Source: CAVQBJ01 sp963710725 (GTDB lineage: Bacteria; Actinomycetota; Thermoleophilia; Solirubrobacterales; Solirubrobacteraceae). From it: 64,000 nt of DNA. Positions 33,482-41,184 of the stretch are shown in pieces (the stretch's first letter is position 1; the number at the start of each line of letters is the position of its first letter). Location: the NCBI GenBank assembly GCA_963710725.1, contig CAVQBJ010000008.1:558001-622000 (forward strand), read 5' to 3'. Both the position numbers and the translations under genes were made by a program. Under the pieces are notes generated by a model. The model was not told where the DNA came from. It worked only from the letters and a program-made list of their open reading frames with translations, and did not search any database.

Positions 33482-34201
33482 TCAGTGGTCCGGCACGCGC
33501 GTCGCGTCGGACGCCTCGCCCGCCCCGGGGCCGCCCCCGCTTCGCGTCGCCGCGCCGGCCTGGCCGTCCTCGGCCGTCCTCGTCGCGCGCCCCCGCCGGT
33601 GCCGGCGATGGAGCCGGTGAGCGAGGAGCACGCCGGCCGCGGCGAGCAGGACGGCGACCAGCCCGACGAGACCGAAGCTCGTCACCGCCTTCTCGACGCT
33701 CTTGCCCAGGAAGTAGGCGAGCAGTCCGATCGTGATGGCCCACGAGATGCCGCCGAGTGCGTTCCACAGCGCGAACGAACGCCACGGCATGCGGGTCGCG
33801 CCGGCGAGCCACGACGCCCAGGTGCGGAGGCCGAGGATCCAGCGCCCGAAGAACACCGCCTTGGGACCGTGACGATCGAAGAAGGGCTCCCCGATCGCGA
33901 GGACCTGCTGGCGGTGAGTGAGGAACGGTCCGGGGCGCTCGAGCAGCCACCGTCCGCCGCGCCGGCCGATCAGGTACCCGATGTTGTCTCCGATGATCGC
34001 CGCGAGCGCCGCGAGCGCGATCACGATCACGATGTCGAGACGGCCGGAATTGGCCAGGAAGGCGGCCGTGATGAGCGCCGTCTCGCCCGGGACCGGCAGG
34101 CCACCGGACTCGGCCATCACGAGCACGAACAGCGCCGGATAGCCGATGTTCTGGGCGACGTCGAGGATGGAGGCGGGGATGATCACGGGCTCGGGGTGCA
34201 C
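33482..34201 (-). CDS. DedA family membrane protein
   Basis: 239 aa. DedA/SNARE-associated core: MAESGGLPVPGETALITAAFLA, IGDNIGYLIGRRGGRWLLERPG (two pieces), FGRWILGLRTWASWLAGATRMPW and the C-terminal helix. DedA proteins act in lipid-carrier or lipid flipping and membrane homeostasis. The C-terminal 35 residues are hydrophilic and low complexity. It is convergent with the kinase (12-nt gap). Confidence 0.88.
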   Translation of the reverse strand: MHPEPVIIPASILDVAQNIGYPALFVLVMAESGGLPVPGETALITAAFLANSGRLDIVIVIALAALAAIIGDNIGYLIGRRGGRWLLERPGPFLTHRQQVLAIGEPFFDRHGPKAVFFGRWILGLRTWASWLAGATRMPWRSFALWNALGGISWAITIGLLAYFLGKSVEKAVTSFGLVGLVAVLLAAAGVLLAHRLHRRHRRGRATRTAEDGQAGAATRSGGGPGAGEASDATRVPDH

Positions 34202-34232
34202 GCCTGCGAGCGGACGACGGGCGGCCGGCTTC

Positions 34233-34238
34233 TAGGAT
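34233..34238 (+). promoter_or_regulatory. -10 element of tgt
   Basis: TAGGAT, 6 nt before the GTG at 34245; no RBS and no clear -35. Leaderless mRNA likely. Confidence 0.45.
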
Positions 34239-34244
34239 GCCGCA

Positions 34245-35489
34245 GTGACCGCGCTCGCCATCCACGCCCGCGACGCCGCGACACACGCGCGCGCAGGCGT
34301 CCTGCGCACCGCGCACGGCGATGTTCGCACACCCGCGTTCGTGCCCCTCGCGACCAAGGCGACGGTCAAGGGACTACTCCCGGCGGAGGTCGCCGAGCTC
34401 GGGTACGAGATGGTGCTCGGGAACACGTTCCACCTCTTGCTCAATCCCGGGCCCGAGCTCGTCGAGCGCCTCGGTGGCCTGCACCGATTCATGGGCTGGC
34501 CGGGCCCGATCATCACCGACTCCGGCGGCTTCCAGGTCTTCTCCATGGGCCATGGCACCGTGGCCGACGAGATCAAGGGGCGAGCGGGCGCGGATCGGCC
34601 GGCCGCGAGCGGGGCAGCGGACGCGACCGCCGGCGCGATCCTCGCCATCGAGGAGGAGGGGGTGCGCTTCCGCTCGTACGTCGACGGGCGCGAGCGCACG
34701 CTGACGCCCGAGTCGTCGATGGCCGTGCAGGCGGCGCTGGGGTCGGACATCGCGCTCGCGTTCGACGAGTGCACTCCCTTCCACGTCGACCGCGACTACA
34801 CCGCGCGCTCGACCGAGCGCACGCACCGCTGGCTCGATCGCTGCATCCACTGGCACGCCGAGCACGCACCCGCCGGCCAGCTGCTGTACGGGATCGTGCA
34901 GGGCGGGGTCTACGAGGATCTGCGGCGCGCCTCGGCGCAGGCGATCGTCGCCAGCGGCTGCTCCGGGGTGGCCGTCGGCGGCTCGCTCGGCGCCGAGAAG
35001 GCGCAGATGTACGAGGTCGTGTCGTGGGCGACCGACGAGTTCGGCGGCGCGAACGAGTCGCTCCCGCGTCACCTGCTCGGCATCGGCGACGTCGATGACC
35101 TCATCCGCGGGGTCGAGCTCGGCATCGACACGTTCGACTGCGCGATGCCCACCCGACTGGGCCGCCACGGCACGGCGCTCGTGCCCGACCCGCAGTCCCG
35201 CTGGCGCGCCGACCTCACGAAGGGGCGCTGGCGCGAGGCCGACGAGCCGCTCATGGAGGGCTGTCCGTGCCCGGCCTGCCGCACCGGACTGTCGCGGGCC
35301 TATCTGAGCTATCTCGCCCGCGCCGGCGAGCTCACCGGAATGCGCCTGCTGACGTTGCACAACCTGACGTTCCTGTCCGGGCTGATGGCCGACCTGCGCG
35401 GTGCCATCGCCGCGGGAGACCTCGCCCGGACCGCGGCCCGGCTGCGGGCCGGCGCCGCACCAGGACAGGGCCCGGCCACCGGCGCGTAG
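34245..35489 (+). CDS. tgt: tRNA-guanine transglycosylase
   Basis: 414 aa. Exchanges guanine 34 of GUN-anticodon tRNAs for the queuosine precursor. Motifs: TPAFVPLATKATVKGL, GNTFHLLLNPGPELVERLGG, ITDSGGFQVFSMG with the catalytic-region Asp, IALAFDECTPFHVD, GIVQGGVYEDLR, GIDTFDCAMPTRLGRHG with nucleophile Asp, and the zinc site CPCPAC plus His in LLTLHNL. An Ala/Asp-rich insert of about 15 residues precedes AGAILAIEEEGVRFRSY. No other queuosine genes are nearby. Confidence 0.95.
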   Translation: MTALAIHARDAATHARAGVLRTAHGDVRTPAFVPLATKATVKGLLPAEVAELGYEMVLGNTFHLLLNPGPELVERLGGLHRFMGWPGPIITDSGGFQVFSMGHGTVADEIKGRAGADRPAASGAADATAGAILAIEEEGVRFRSYVDGRERTLTPESSMAVQAALGSDIALAFDECTPFHVDRDYTARSTERTHRWLDRCIHWHAEHAPAGQLLYGIVQGGVYEDLRRASAQAIVASGCSGVAVGGSLGAEKAQMYEVVSWATDEFGGANESLPRHLLGIGDVDDLIRGVELGIDTFDCAMPTRLGRHGTALVPDPQSRWRADLTKGRWREADEPLMEGCPCPACRTGLSRAYLSYLARAGELTGMRLLTLHNLTFLSGLMADLRGAIAAGDLARTAARLRAGAAPGQGPATGA

Positions 35490-35567
35490 GCCGCCGACCG
35501 CCTACAGGACCGCGCCGCGCGACCGATGATGGAGAGAGCTTCCATCCTCGAAAGGAGACGCGTAGCC

Positions 35568-35993
35568 GTGCCCGTGAACCCACTCGACGGCCTCGAGCCG
35601 ACGCCGATTGCCCTCGACCGGGCAAGCACGGGTGGTGAACCGCACGCGACCTCCGCCGGGCCGACCAACCCGCTGGCCGGTGACGGGACCGGCGCTGCCG
35701 AGACGAACCTCCGCGCGCTCGCCGACAGCCTGGGCGTCGATCCGGACGAGCTGCTCGCCCACCTTGCCGCCGCCACGGCCGGCGCGCCGCCACCGTCGGC
35801 CGGCGCGGCCGGCGCACCGCCACCGTCCGCCGCCGCGGCCGGCGACCCAGTAACGACCGAAGCGACGAGCGAGACCTCCTCGCCGGCCGCGAGCGCGGCC
35901 GCCGCGCTGCTCAACCGAGACAACGCGGCGAACGCGTGGACGAGCGACCTCACCCAGCATCACGGCGGCCTGCTCGTCGACATCAGCGTCTAG
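35568..35993 (+). CDS. Hypothetical Ala/Pro-rich protein
   Basis: 141 aa from GTG 35568, chosen because AAAGGAGA (35551-35558) is 9 nt upstream. A small central helix pair (ETNLRALADSLGVDPDELLAHLAAA) is flanked by low-complexity sequence; the C-terminus is NAWTSDLTQHHGGLLVDISV. No signal peptide. Not recognised. A 30-bp tandem duplication lies within it (35781-35840). It ends 51 nt from a convergent gene, with a hairpin between. Confidence 0.55.
   Translation: MPVNPLDGLEPTPIALDRASTGGEPHATSAGPTNPLAGDGTGAAETNLRALADSLGVDPDELLAHLAAATAGAPPPSAGAAGAPPPSAAAAGDPVTTEATSETSSPAASAAAALLNRDNAANAWTSDLTQHHGGLLVDISV
35781..35840 (+). repeat. Tandem 30-bp repeat, two copies
   Basis: Units 35781-35810 and 35811-35840 differ at three positions and encode GAPPPSAGAA then GAPPPSAAAA. 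In-frame expansion within a low-complexity linker. Confidence 0.7.
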
Positions 35994-36005
35994 CACGCCG
36001 CGCGC

Positions 36006-36032
36006 GCCGCCGGCGAGCCGATCGCCGGCGGC
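36006..36032. terminator. Bidirectional hairpin between convergent genes
   Basis: GCCGCCGGCG (36006-36015) and CGCCGGCGGC (36023-36032) form a perfect 10-bp stem with a 7-nt loop; allowing one bulged C, six further pairs extend it outwards. It lies between stop codons at 35993 and 36045. Confidence 0.55.
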
Positions 36033-36044
36033 CGCGCGCCGCGG

Positions 36045-36398
36045 TCACTGGTAGCTGACGCCGGGCCCACCGGGTCCGGCCGGCCCGCCCTGGAAGGCCG
36101 AGCCGCTCGTCGCACCCGAGGAGCGATGCGTGCCCATGTTCGGGCAGTGGTGGGTGCCTCCGGGTGCGGCCGACCCGCTCGAGGCCGAGCCAGTCGAGGC
36201 CGTGCCGGTCGACGTCGTCGTGGTCGCCGTCGAGGACGATGTCGCCGGGGTGGCGCTCGTCGTGACGGCCGGCGTGTTGGTCGTGCTGGTGCTCGCGCTC
36301 GTACCCGGCGCAGCGGCAGCGCCGGCGATGCCGGCGGCCGCGCCCCCGGCGGCGAGCACCCCGGCGATCAGACCGGCTCTGATGATGGTCGATGACAT
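36045..36398 (-). CDS. Secreted Ser/Thr-rich small protein
   Basis: 117 aa. Signal peptide (about 1-29, ending AAAAPG), then a Thr/Ser-rich region and a short C-terminal part with HHCPNMGTHRSSG, which contains possible metal ligands (two His, Cys, Met, His). No known family. It may be a wall-associated or metal-binding peptide; nothing in the context decides. The 169-nt gap upstream holds a weak hairpin (36448-36468) and nothing else I can name. Confidence 0.55.
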   Translation of the reverse strand: MSSTIIRAGLIAGVLAAGGAAAGIAGAAAAPGTSASTSTTNTPAVTTSATPATSSSTATTTTSTGTASTGSASSGSAAPGGTHHCPNMGTHRSSGATSGSAFQGGPAGPGGPGVSYQ

Positions 36399-36567
36399 GG
36401 GACTCCTTCGGGACGTCTGGGGTGGCGGGGAATGCCTGCCATGCTGCGGCCGGGGGCTAAGCCCGGCCTAACGCGTCCCTGAGACGTCGCTGAGAGTGCT
36501 GCGGCGGGCCCCGATCCGCAGATCCGGCCGGCCCAGGCCGCGGCCGCACGCGCGCGGGGTCGCGTCG

Positions 36568-38457
36568 CTACAGCTTGAGGAACCTGTGCCCGGGCAGCCG
36601 ATGCCCGCGGCAGGTGTGATACGTGCGCCTGCCCGTGATCGTCGCGCCCGAGGCCGTGTGGGCATCGATGCGCACGACGAACGTGCCGTACGGCAGATGG
36701 CGCAGGTCGACCGGACCGGCGAGGTGGCTGCGGATGAACAGCTCGCGGTGCCCGTCGACATAGATGGTGGCCGAGACGACGTGCAGCTCGGCGACATGCT
36801 GGATGTGGATGATGAAGTCGCGTCGGCTCGTGCAGGCCTTCACGACCGGCAGGAGCGGTCTGACCGTGATCGCTGCGGCGCGCACCCCGACCGCCGGCGC
36901 CGGCACCGCCGCGCTCGTCGTCGTGGTGGCGGTCGTCGTCGTCGCGACGAGCGGGACCGATGCGTCGGCGGCGACCAGCTCGTAGGCGCCGACGTCGCAG
37001 TGCGCGGCGCGTGCATCACCGCGCTGGTCCACGGCGACCGTCGGGCACCGCGAGGCGTCGGCGGCGGCGACCGCCGGGCTCGTCGGCACGATCGCCTCGG
37101 TCTCGGTGGGCCCCCCGTTATCGCTGAGCGGAAGCAGCCCCACGCCGACCGATGGGTTGGTGATGTCGCTCGACGACGCGTTGCAGTCGGAGCCGTCGTT
37201 GTCGAAGAGGTTGCCGCCGGCGGAGACGATCGAGCTCGCGACGTCGAAGTCGCAGTTGGCCGATGTCGCGACGAGCGGCGTCACGGTCCCTACGGGGGTC
37301 GCCGTGTCCGAGCCCTGGGCAACGATCGAGTCGCCGACCGTCACCGTGCCGCCGACCGAGGAGATGTTCCCCCCGGCGCCGTCGGCGCCGTTCGCGTTGA
37401 TCGTGACGTGCTCGAGCGTGGCGGTCGGGCCGTCGACCGCAGACGCAAGCTCGATGCCGCCGCCATCGGCGGTGACTTCCCCGGCGCCGGTGGCGCTGTT
37501 AGCGGTGATGGTGTCGTTGAGGAACGTCGCGACGTCGGCGGCGCCCGAGGTCTGCCCGACCGTCGCGGCCCGTGCCGCGGTAGGCAGCGGCGCGCCGGTC
37601 GCGGTCCCGTAGTAGGCGCCGCCGCCGGTCTGCCCTACGTTCGTGGTGAACGTATCGCCGGAGAAATCGTACGTGCCGCTCCCCGAGCCGGCAAAGCCTC
37701 CGCCATTCCCGCCGGAGTAGTTGTCGGCGATCGTCGAGTCGGTGACGGTCACGTTTGCGGCGGCCGCCGGCTGGAGCGCCTTCGCGGCCGCGCAGGCGAA
37801 GGTCGGCTCGACGCCGATGCCGCCACCGCCGCCGCCAATCCCGTCGCCGGACTGGGCTGCGTTGGCGATGATCGCGGAATCGTCGATGGTCAGGGTCGCC
37901 GCCCCGATGACGAGGATGCCACCACCGTAGGGCGTCCCACACCCGGTCACGCTGGTGGCGTTTCCGCCGGTGATCGTCACGCCCGAGACGGCGACGGTGA
38001 GACCGCCGAGCGTCCCGTTGATCTGGAGCACGCGATCGCCGTCACCGGCGGTCCAGGCGCCGCTGACCAAGCGCGCGCCGCCGTCAATGACGGTTGCCCC
38101 CGCACCGGCCCCGGCCACCGTCACGGTGCGCTGGACTCCCGTGTCGGGGTTCTGGATCACGAGGTTGCCCACGCTGCCGTCATCGACAGACGTACGCGGG
38201 CTGGTCTGCGGGACCGTCAGGGCGTACGTGCCCGCCGGCACCTGCACCGTCACGTTCCCGCTCAGGCTGCTCGCCTGCTGGAGGGCGGCGCGCAGCGTGC
38301 AGTCGGCGCTGCCGCCGCTGCACGGAGCCTGCGAGAGCGGCGCGTCGGCGGTGCTGTTCACCGTGATCGTCGTGTCGGCGCTCGCGACCGCCGGCGCGCC
38401 GAGCGCAAGCGCGACGCCAAGCGCCGCGAGGGCGAAGCGCGGCCGTGCGCTCGTCAT
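36568..38457 (-). CDS. Secreted right-handed beta-helix protein (choice-of-anchor Q-like)
   Basis: About 629 aa. Signal peptide (ALGVALALGAPAVASA), then the opening TITVNSTADAPLSQAPCSGGSADCTLRAALQQA (two runs), a CSLREA-like start of Pmp/parallel beta-helix proteins. Strand repeats follow (VTITGG, ATLTIDDSAIIANAA, VTVTDSTIADNYSGGNGG, FLNDTITANSATG). Near residue 455-500 stands LSDNGGPTETEAIVPTSPAV and DQRGDARAAHCDVGAYE, a pattern seen in choice-of-anchor Q proteins. After a Thr-rich linker, a C-terminal domain of about 100 residues ends PGHRFLKL. Surface adhesin or polysaccharide-active protein; no catalytic residues assigned. ATG 38475 is an alternative start. Confidence 0.8.
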   Translation of the reverse strand: MTSARPRFALAALGVALALGAPAVASADTTITVNSTADAPLSQAPCSGGSADCTLRAALQQASSLSGNVTVQVPAGTYALTVPQTSPRTSVDDGSVGNLVIQNPDTGVQRTVTVAGAGAGATVIDGGARLVSGAWTAGDGDRVLQINGTLGGLTVAVSGVTITGGNATSVTGCGTPYGGGILVIGAATLTIDDSAIIANAAQSGDGIGGGGGGIGVEPTFACAAAKALQPAAAANVTVTDSTIADNYSGGNGGGFAGSGSGTYDFSGDTFTTNVGQTGGGAYYGTATGAPLPTAARAATVGQTSGAADVATFLNDTITANSATGAGEVTADGGGIELASAVDGPTATLEHVTINANGADGAGGNISSVGGTVTVGDSIVAQGSDTATPVGTVTPLVATSANCDFDVASSIVSAGGNLFDNDGSDCNASSSDITNPSVGVGLLPLSDNGGPTETEAIVPTSPAVAAADASRCPTVAVDQRGDARAAHCDVGAYELVAADASVPLVATTTTATTTTSAAVPAPAVGVRAAAITVRPLLPVVKACTSRRDFIIHIQHVAELHVVSATIYVDGHRELFIRSHLAGPVDLRHLPYGTFVVRIDAHTASGATITGRRTYHTCRGHRLPGHRFLKL

Positions 38458-38573
38458 TGGGATCCGTCCCGACATCGCCGGGCCAAAGTAACAGCTGTGC
38501 GCGCCGTCACCAAGGCGGCCGGCTACGCCATCCGTCCATTCCCGGTGGATCGGCTAATGCGGCGCCGCGCCCG

Positions 38574-39056
38574 TCAGCAGCTGCAGCTCGGGCGCACGCG
38601 CTCCCACAGCTCGGCCAGCACGCCGAGCTCCTGCTCGTCGAAGCGCGACAGGAACTGCTCGCGGACGGCCTGGAGATACGTCGCCTTCGCGCGCGCCAGG
38701 TGCGCTCGCCCGGCCGGGGTCAGACAGGCATACGCGCCGCGAGCGTCGTGATCGCACGAGCAGCGCTCGAGCAGGCCGTCGCGCTCGAGGCGATCGACGA
38801 GCCGAGTCAGACCGCTGCGGGAGAGGTGGATCGAGTCCGCGAGGTCGCACATGCGCATTCGGGCGCCCGGCGCGCCGCCCACATGGTGAAGCACCTCGAA
38901 CGACGTCAGGGGCAGCCCGTGCGAGCGCTCCAGCTCGGCGTCGAGGCGCTTGGCGAGCGACGCGTGCGTGCACAGCAGCCCCCGCCAGGCTCGCAGCTCA
39001 ACCTCGTCGAGGGCCTCCGCGGAAGTGGGAGTCGTGGTCGAAGTGACGGTGGACAT
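38574..39056 (-). CDS. MarR family regulator
   Basis: 160 aa from ATG 39056 (ATG 39104 possible). Winged helix: SFEVLHHVGGAPGARMRMCDLADSIHLSRSGLTRLVDRLERDGLLER (in order), with a Cys pair in ERCSCDHDARG and a CSC at the C-terminus. Divergent from the dioxygenase-esterase genes, which resemble MhqR-controlled genes of Bacillus, so it is probably their thiol- or quinone-responsive repressor (inference). A 10-bp palindrome CGAACGTTCG (39125-39134) lies in the shared upstream region. Confidence 0.88.
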   Translation of the reverse strand: MSTVTSTTTPTSAEALDEVELRAWRGLLCTHASLAKRLDAELERSHGLPLTSFEVLHHVGGAPGARMRMCDLADSIHLSRSGLTRLVDRLERDGLLERCSCDHDARGAYACLTPAGRAHLARAKATYLQAVREQFLSRFDEQELGVLAELWERVRPSCSC

Positions 39057-39124
39057 GGTCTTCGCGGACGTGGCGGCTGCATCACCGAACATAGCAGCGT
39101 GCACCGCCTCAACCGCTCCGTGGA

Positions 39125-39134
39125 CGAACGTTCG
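39125..39134. promoter_or_regulatory. Possible MarR operator
   Basis: CGAACGTTCG, a perfect palindrome midway between the divergent MarR and dioxygenase genes. Short; could be chance. Confidence 0.3.
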
Positions 39135-39193
39135 CGGCGGCGATGCCGAGGACGTCGCAGGCCGCGGGCGCGAACGCGTTAGGCTGACGGAGC

Positions 39194-40120
39194 ATGCGCC
39201 CCGACGGCCTGCATCACGTGACCGCCATCACCGCCGACGCTCAGGCCAACGTCGACTTCTACGCGGGCCTGCTCGGCCTGCGGCTCGTCAAGAAGACGGT
39301 CAATTTCGACGCGCCGGACGTGTACCACCTCTACTACGGCGACGAGCTCGGACACGCGGGCAGCGTGCTCACGTTCTTCGAGTTCCCCGGTGCCGCCCGC
39401 GGTCGAGTGGGGGACGGCGAGGTGTACCTGGTGCAGTGGCGCGTGGCCGACGCCGCGTCCCTGCACTTCTGGTCGGATCGACTCCAGAGCGCCGGCGTCG
39501 CTGCCCGGCGCGAGGGCGACTCGCTGCGCTTCGCGGACCCCGAGGGGCTCGAGCACGAGCTGCTCGCCGTCGAGGTGCCCGACGAGCCGCTGATCGCGCA
39601 CGCGGCGGGCATCGGCGCCGAGCACGCCCTGCGCGGATTCCACGGCGTGCGCGCCTATGCGAGCAAGCCGGCCGACAGCGCGCAACTGCTCACCGACCTC
39701 GGCTTCGAGGCCGAGGCCCCGGCGGGATGGCGGCTCGCCGGCGAGCGGCGGCACGCCGCGCTCGCCTACGACCCGCCTCCGAGCGCGGTCGGCCGCCAGG
39801 GTGCGGGCAGCGTGCACCACGTCGCGTGGGCCGTCGCCGACGACGACGAGCTCCTCGCCGGCCGGGCGATCGCCGTCGGAGACCAGCGTCACGCCACGGA
39901 CCTCATCGATCGCGAGTACTTCCACTCGGTCTACTTCCGCGAGCCGAGCGGCGTGCTGTTCGAGCTGGCGACGCTGCCGCCGGGCTTCACCGTCGACGAG
40001 CCCGCCGAGTCGCTCGGCGAGGCGCTCAAGCTGCCCCCGCAGTACGAGCCACGGCGTGCAGATCTCGAGCGACGCCTGACGCCGCTCGTCAATCCGCGGA
40101 CCTCGCTCGCGTCCTCGTAG
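39194..40120 (+). CDS. Ring-cleaving dioxygenase-like VOC protein (MhqO-like)
   Basis: 308 aa with two vicinal-oxygen-chelate modules. Starts GLHHVTAITADAQANVDFYAGLLGLRLVKKTVNFD (two runs), the typical MhqO/LinE-like opening. Metal ligands are His in HHVT, His in SVHHVAWAV and Glu in GVLFELATLP. Bacillus MhqO is a putative hydroquinone dioxygenase. A -10-like TAGGCT (39180-39185) is 8 nt before the ATG. The esterase gene follows 13 nt later. Confidence 0.9.
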   Translation: MRPDGLHHVTAITADAQANVDFYAGLLGLRLVKKTVNFDAPDVYHLYYGDELGHAGSVLTFFEFPGAARGRVGDGEVYLVQWRVADAASLHFWSDRLQSAGVAARREGDSLRFADPEGLEHELLAVEVPDEPLIAHAAGIGAEHALRGFHGVRAYASKPADSAQLLTDLGFEAEAPAGWRLAGERRHAALAYDPPPSAVGRQGAGSVHHVAWAVADDDELLAGRAIAVGDQRHATDLIDREYFHSVYFREPSGVLFELATLPPGFTVDEPAESLGEALKLPPQYEPRRADLERRLTPLVNPRTSLASS

Positions 40121-40133
40121 GGCTCGTGGCCCG

Positions 40134-40817
40134 GTGAGCACCGCCGCCGAGCCCCTGGTCTACCGCACCCGACCGGCAACCGCGGAGGCCGAGGGCGCAC
40201 TCGTGCTGCTGCACGGGCGCGCCACCGATGAGAGCGATCTGCTCCCCGTCCTCGACTTCCTCGATCCGCAGCGCCGGCTCGTCGGCATCGTCGTTCGCGG
40301 CCCGCTGTCGTTGCCGCCGGGCGGGCAGCACTGGTACGTGGTGCCGCGCGTCGGGTTTCCCGATCCCGAGACGTTCCGGGCCACCCTCGATCAGCTGAAC
40401 GCGCTGATGGCCGGGCTGCCGGCGGCGATCGGCGTGGCCTTCTCGCGCACCGTGGTCGGCGGGTTCTCGCAGGGCGCGGTCATGTCCTACGCGCTCGGCC
40501 TCCAGGCCGGGCATCCGCCACCGGCCGGAATCCTCGCGCTGAGCGGCTTCATACCTACGGTCCCCGGCTTCGAGCTCGACCTCGCCTCGCGCCGGCGACT
40601 GCCGGTCGCGATCGCGCACGGCTCGCTCGACCCCGTCATCTCGATCCAGTTCGCGCGTCAGGCCCGCGACCGTCTCGAGCAGGCGGGCCTCGACGTCAGC
40701 TACCACGAGTCGGCGATGGGGCACACGATCGACCCGCGCCTGCTGCCCGACCTGCAGCGGTGGGTCGCGGCTAGGGTGTCTGCGACCGCGTCGCCGCCCA
40801 CGCCCACCAGATCATGA
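40134..40817 (+). CDS. Alpha/beta hydrolase, carboxylesterase (MhqD-like)
   Basis: 227 aa. Phospholipase/carboxylesterase family: oxyanion region LVLLHGRATDESDLLPV, nucleophile elbow GGFSQGAVMSYALGL, ALSGFIPTV, catalytic Asp in AHGSLDPVISI and His in AMGHTIDPRLLPDLQRW. GTG start 13 nt after the dioxygenase gene. In Bacillus the same protein type (MhqD) is co-regulated with MhqO, matching this layout. The last 47 nt overlap the convergent DoxX gene. Confidence 0.9.
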   Translation: MSTAAEPLVYRTRPATAEAEGALVLLHGRATDESDLLPVLDFLDPQRRLVGIVVRGPLSLPPGGQHWYVVPRVGFPDPETFRATLDQLNALMAGLPAAIGVAFSRTVVGGFSQGAVMSYALGLQAGHPPPAGILALSGFIPTVPGFELDLASRRRLPVAIAHGSLDPVISIQFARQARDRLEQAGLDVSYHESAMGHTIDPRLLPDLQRWVAARVSATASPPTPTRS

Positions 40818-41172
40818 GCGGCTGCAGCGGTAGGCGCAGCCACAGCAGCGCGCGCGGGATCGCCATCCCCGGGATCTGCTCGGGGTGGCGGGCCATGTGC
40901 AGGTTCGCCGGGAAGACGGCGAGCAGCAGCGCGATCAGCCCCCATCCGGCCGCGCGTCGCGTCGGCGCGAGCATCACGCCGACGCCTCCGGCGATCTCGG
41001 CCACCCCGCTCACGGCGACGAGCGTCGCCGGGTCGCCGAGCCCGGGCGGCACGATCCGCTGGTAGGGACGCGGCATCACGAAGTGATTGATGCCGGCCCC
41101 GATGAAGAACAGGCTGAGCAGGCGTCGCGAGCGCGGCGCAGAGGTCGACGGGGCCGGTCGCACGGAGGCCAT
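40771..41172 (-). CDS. DoxX family membrane protein
   Basis: 133 aa, four membrane helices. Family pattern: FFIGAGINHFVMPRPYQRIVP, VSGVAEIAGGVGVMLAP, and FPANLHMARHP. DoxX-type proteins are linked to thiol/quinone stress; MhqP of Bacillus is one. A -10-like TAGACT (minus strand 41187-41182) lies 9 nt before the ATG, inside the end of gpmI. It is convergent with the esterase gene and overlaps it. Confidence 0.85.
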   Translation of the reverse strand: MASVRPAPSTSAPRSRRLLSLFFIGAGINHFVMPRPYQRIVPPGLGDPATLVAVSGVAEIAGGVGVMLAPTRRAAGWGLIALLLAVFPANLHMARHPEQIPGMAIPRALLWLRLPLQPLMIWWAWAATRSQTP

Positions 41173-41184
41173 CGCGAGCGCAGT

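Noticed and set aside
36448..36468. 7-bp hairpin in the gap before the beta-helix gene end
   Set aside because: Short stem with a 7-nt loop about 100 nt from the stop; too weak at this GC level to call a terminator.
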